Positions 5,833 to 6,937 of a stretch of DNA of 6,937 bases are shown here, in pieces (the stretch's first letter is position 1; every line of letters begins with the position of its first letter). The stretch is taken from assembly GCA_031253875.1 (NCBI GenBank), contig JAIRVN010000136.1:1-6937 (forward strand). Reading direction: 5' to 3'. This DNA comes from Deltaproteobacteria bacterium (GTDB lineage Bacteria > Desulfobacterota > Desulfovibrionia > Desulfovibrionales > Desulfovibrionaceae). The translations under genes were made by a program, and so were the position numbers. The notes under the pieces were generated by a model. That model was not told where the DNA came from and searched no databases. It saw only the letters and a list, made by a program, of their open reading frames with translations.

Positions 5833-6807
5833 TTGCGCTGCATTTTGAATCCCCACACGCGCCCCCCGTTCAATCTCGCGGCCGAGGAATGGCTGTTGCG
5901 CAACAGTCCCGAACAGGTCTTCATGCTCTGGCGCAACGCACCCGCGGTCATTGTGGGCAGGCACCAGAACACTGTCGCGGAGATTGACCAGGATTTCGTG
6001 CGCGAACGCGGCATAGCGGTGATACGCCGCATCACGGGCGGCGGGGCCGTGTTCCATGATCTGGGGAATGTGAATTTCAGCTTTGTACACCTGGGACACA
6101 GCGCGGGCGGCCTGGATTTTGCGCGCTTCACTGTGCCTGTCCTGGAAGCCCTGCGGGCCATGGGCGTGCCGTGCGAGTTTGATGGACGCAACGATCTGCT
6201 TGCGGACGGCAGAAAATTTTCCGGCAACGCCCAGCACATTGAGCGCGACCGCGTGCTGCACCACGGCACCCTGCTTTTTGACGCCAGCCTGGCGGATTTG
6301 ACGGGCGCGCTCCGCCCGGATCCCCTGAAATTCCAGGCTAAAGCCGTCAAGAGCGTGCCCGCGCGGGTGGGTATGCTCAAAGAATATTTGCCGCATATGG
6401 ATGTCGAGGAATTCATGGGGCTGCTGTTCGCGCATCTGCTGCGGACGCTGCCCGGAACGCGGCGCGATCTGTCCGGCGAAGAGGAAGAAGCCATAGCGGA
6501 ACTGACGCGCACACGCTACGAAAACCGGGAATGGAACTTCGGCGCCTCGCCCCCCTACGGCTTTGCGCGGCGCACACGCATTCCGGCGGGCGTCTTCGAC
6601 ATCCGGCTGGACGTGCAGCGCGGCGTCGTCCATGCGGCCTGCATCCGGGGAGATTTTTTCGCCCTGCGCCCCATAGAGGAACTGGAAGCCCTGCTGCGCG
6701 GCTGTCCGCACGAAGGCGCAGCACTGGCGGCGCGTCTGGAATCCGCCGAATTGGACGGCTACGTCCGACAGCTCGAAACAGAAGATTTTATCTCCTGCCT
6801 GCTATGA
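5833..6807 (+). CDS. lplA: Lipoate-protein ligase A
   Basis: 324-residue ligase that activates free lipoate with ATP and attaches it to a lysine of lipoyl domains such as glycine-cleavage H protein or 2-oxoacid dehydrogenase E2 subunits, in the cytoplasm. The catalytic domain shows FNLAAEEWLL (13-22), MLWRNAPAVIVGRHQN (31-46), RRITGGGAVFHDLGNVNFSF (65-84) forming the lipoyl-AMP pocket, and GRNDLLADGRKFSGNAQ (118-134) with K128 in the position of the essential lysine; LHHGTLLFD (142-150) completes it. A C-terminal accessory domain follows (EWNFGASPPYGF at 233-244 onward to the end), so this is the full two-domain bacterial form. The start is TTG 5833, supported by GAGGT 5 bases upstream. It lies 3 bases after the phosphatase gene and should be co-transcribed with it. 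No lipoylated protein is encoded in this window. The penultimate codon CTA is the only CTA seen near this gene's end. Confidence 0.95.
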   Translation: MRCILNPHTRPPFNLAAEEWLLRNSPEQVFMLWRNAPAVIVGRHQNTVAEIDQDFVRERGIAVIRRITGGGAVFHDLGNVNFSFVHLGHSAGGLDFARFTVPVLEALRAMGVPCEFDGRNDLLADGRKFSGNAQHIERDRVLHHGTLLFDASLADLTGALRPDPLKFQAKAVKSVPARVGMLKEYLPHMDVEEFMGLLFAHLLRTLPGTRRDLSGEEEEAIAELTRTRYENREWNFGASPPYGFARRTRIPAGVFDIRLDVQRGVVHAACIRGDFFALRPIEELEALLRGCPHEGAALAARLESAELDGYVRQLETEDFISCLL

Positions 6808-6811
6808 ATCC

Positions 6812-6833
6812 GGCAAGAAAAAAAATACTTGCC
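6812..6833 (+). repeat. Short inverted repeat between lplA and tRNA-Leu
   Basis: A perfect 6-base inverted repeat (GGCAAG 6812-6817, CTTGCC 6828-6833) encloses a 10-base A-rich loop directly after the lplA stop. No T-run follows on either strand, so it is not a canonical intrinsic terminator. Its right arm overlaps the proposed tRNA -35 element. It may be chance, a weak transcript end or an mRNA 3' stabiliser. Confidence 0.45.
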
Positions 6834-6856
6834 CAGAGAGGGGACTTGAGGATAAA
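6829..6856 (+). promoter_or_regulatory. Candidate promoter of tRNA-Leu
   Basis: TTGCCC (6829-6834) and GATAAA (6851-6856) are separated by 16 bases, each matching the sigma70 consensus at 4 of 6 positions. Transcription would start around 6863, a few bases before the mature tRNA end at 6870, after a C/G-rich stretch of the kind often found in stable-RNA promoters. Confidence 0.4.
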
Positions 6857-6869
6857 TTGTCCCGCTGAT

Positions 6870-6937
6870 GCCGAGGTGGTGGAATTGGTAGACACACTAT
6901 CTTGAGGGGGTAGCGGGCTAGTCCTGTGCGGGTTCGA
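6870..6937 (+). tRNA. tRNA-Leu(GAG), 3' end missing
   Basis: Leucine tRNA of the long-variable-arm class. The 5' acceptor strand is GCCGAGG, followed by a D arm containing AATTGGTAGA. The anticodon stem CTATC/GGTAG (one T-G pair) holds the loop TTGAGGG, giving anticodon GAG, which reads CTC and CTT codons. A variable arm (CGGG pairing with CCTG around CTAGT) and the T stem and loop start (GCGGG-TTCGA) follow. The gene closely resembles the E. coli tRNA-Leu(GAG) pattern. The window stops within the T loop, leaving out roughly 15 bases plus any encoded CCA. Confidence 0.93.

Noticed and set aside
3949..6711. Open frame of 920 codons on the minus strand covering three plus-strand genes
   Set aside because: It is register-aligned with the sense codons, has no recognisable domain, and is fully explained by avoidance of TTA, CTA and TCA in GC-rich genes. 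The plus-strand products have complete family motifs.
6870..6937. tRNA-Leu as a mobile-element attachment site
   Set aside because: tRNA genes often serve this role, but the window holds no integrase or repeated tRNA end, and the 3' part used for integration lies outside it.

Overview
This 6.9 kb window is gene-dense, GC-rich bacterial chromosome with almost no spare DNA. High G+C, a TTG start on lplA, tightly coupled genes and the protein mix suggest a deltaproteobacterium, possibly Desulfovibrio-like. This is a low-confidence guess from sequence character alone. I see no CRISPR array, insertion sequence, integrase, toxin-antitoxin pair or phage gene. No stretch over 300 bases lacks a gene.

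Layout. Two gene sets run away from a short shared control region at about 3892-3978. Leftward (minus strand), in transcription order: a GT4-type glycosyltransferase (3891-2806), a small exported protein of unknown function (2742-2320), a membrane-anchored GT2/GT21-like glycosyltransferase (2311-1127) and a MacB/FtsX-type ABC transporter permease (1113-1, running off the left edge). Rightward (plus strand): a NodB-fold polysaccharide deacetylase of the WalW type (3979-5010), a cytoplasmic alkaline-phosphatase-superfamily phosphodiesterase/phosphatase (5017-5829) and lipoate-protein ligase A (5833-6807). A tRNA-Leu(GAG) gene begins at 6870 and is cut by the right edge.

How it may work together. 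Two glycosyltransferases, a carbohydrate deacetylase, a phosphoester hydrolase, an exported beta-rich protein and an export-type ABC permease look like a small locus that makes and exports, or remodels, an envelope glycan or glycolipid. No substrate can be named from the sequence. lplA is a cofactor-attachment gene and appears to share the plus-strand transcript without an obvious functional link.

The most distinctive non-coding structure is the divergent control region: both candidate promoters use one self-complementary 8-mer as their -35 element, each with a 17-base spacer. The coding content is mostly of recognisable families. I did not find a clearly undescribed system, but the small exported protein and the GT/deacetylase pairing deserve a second look.
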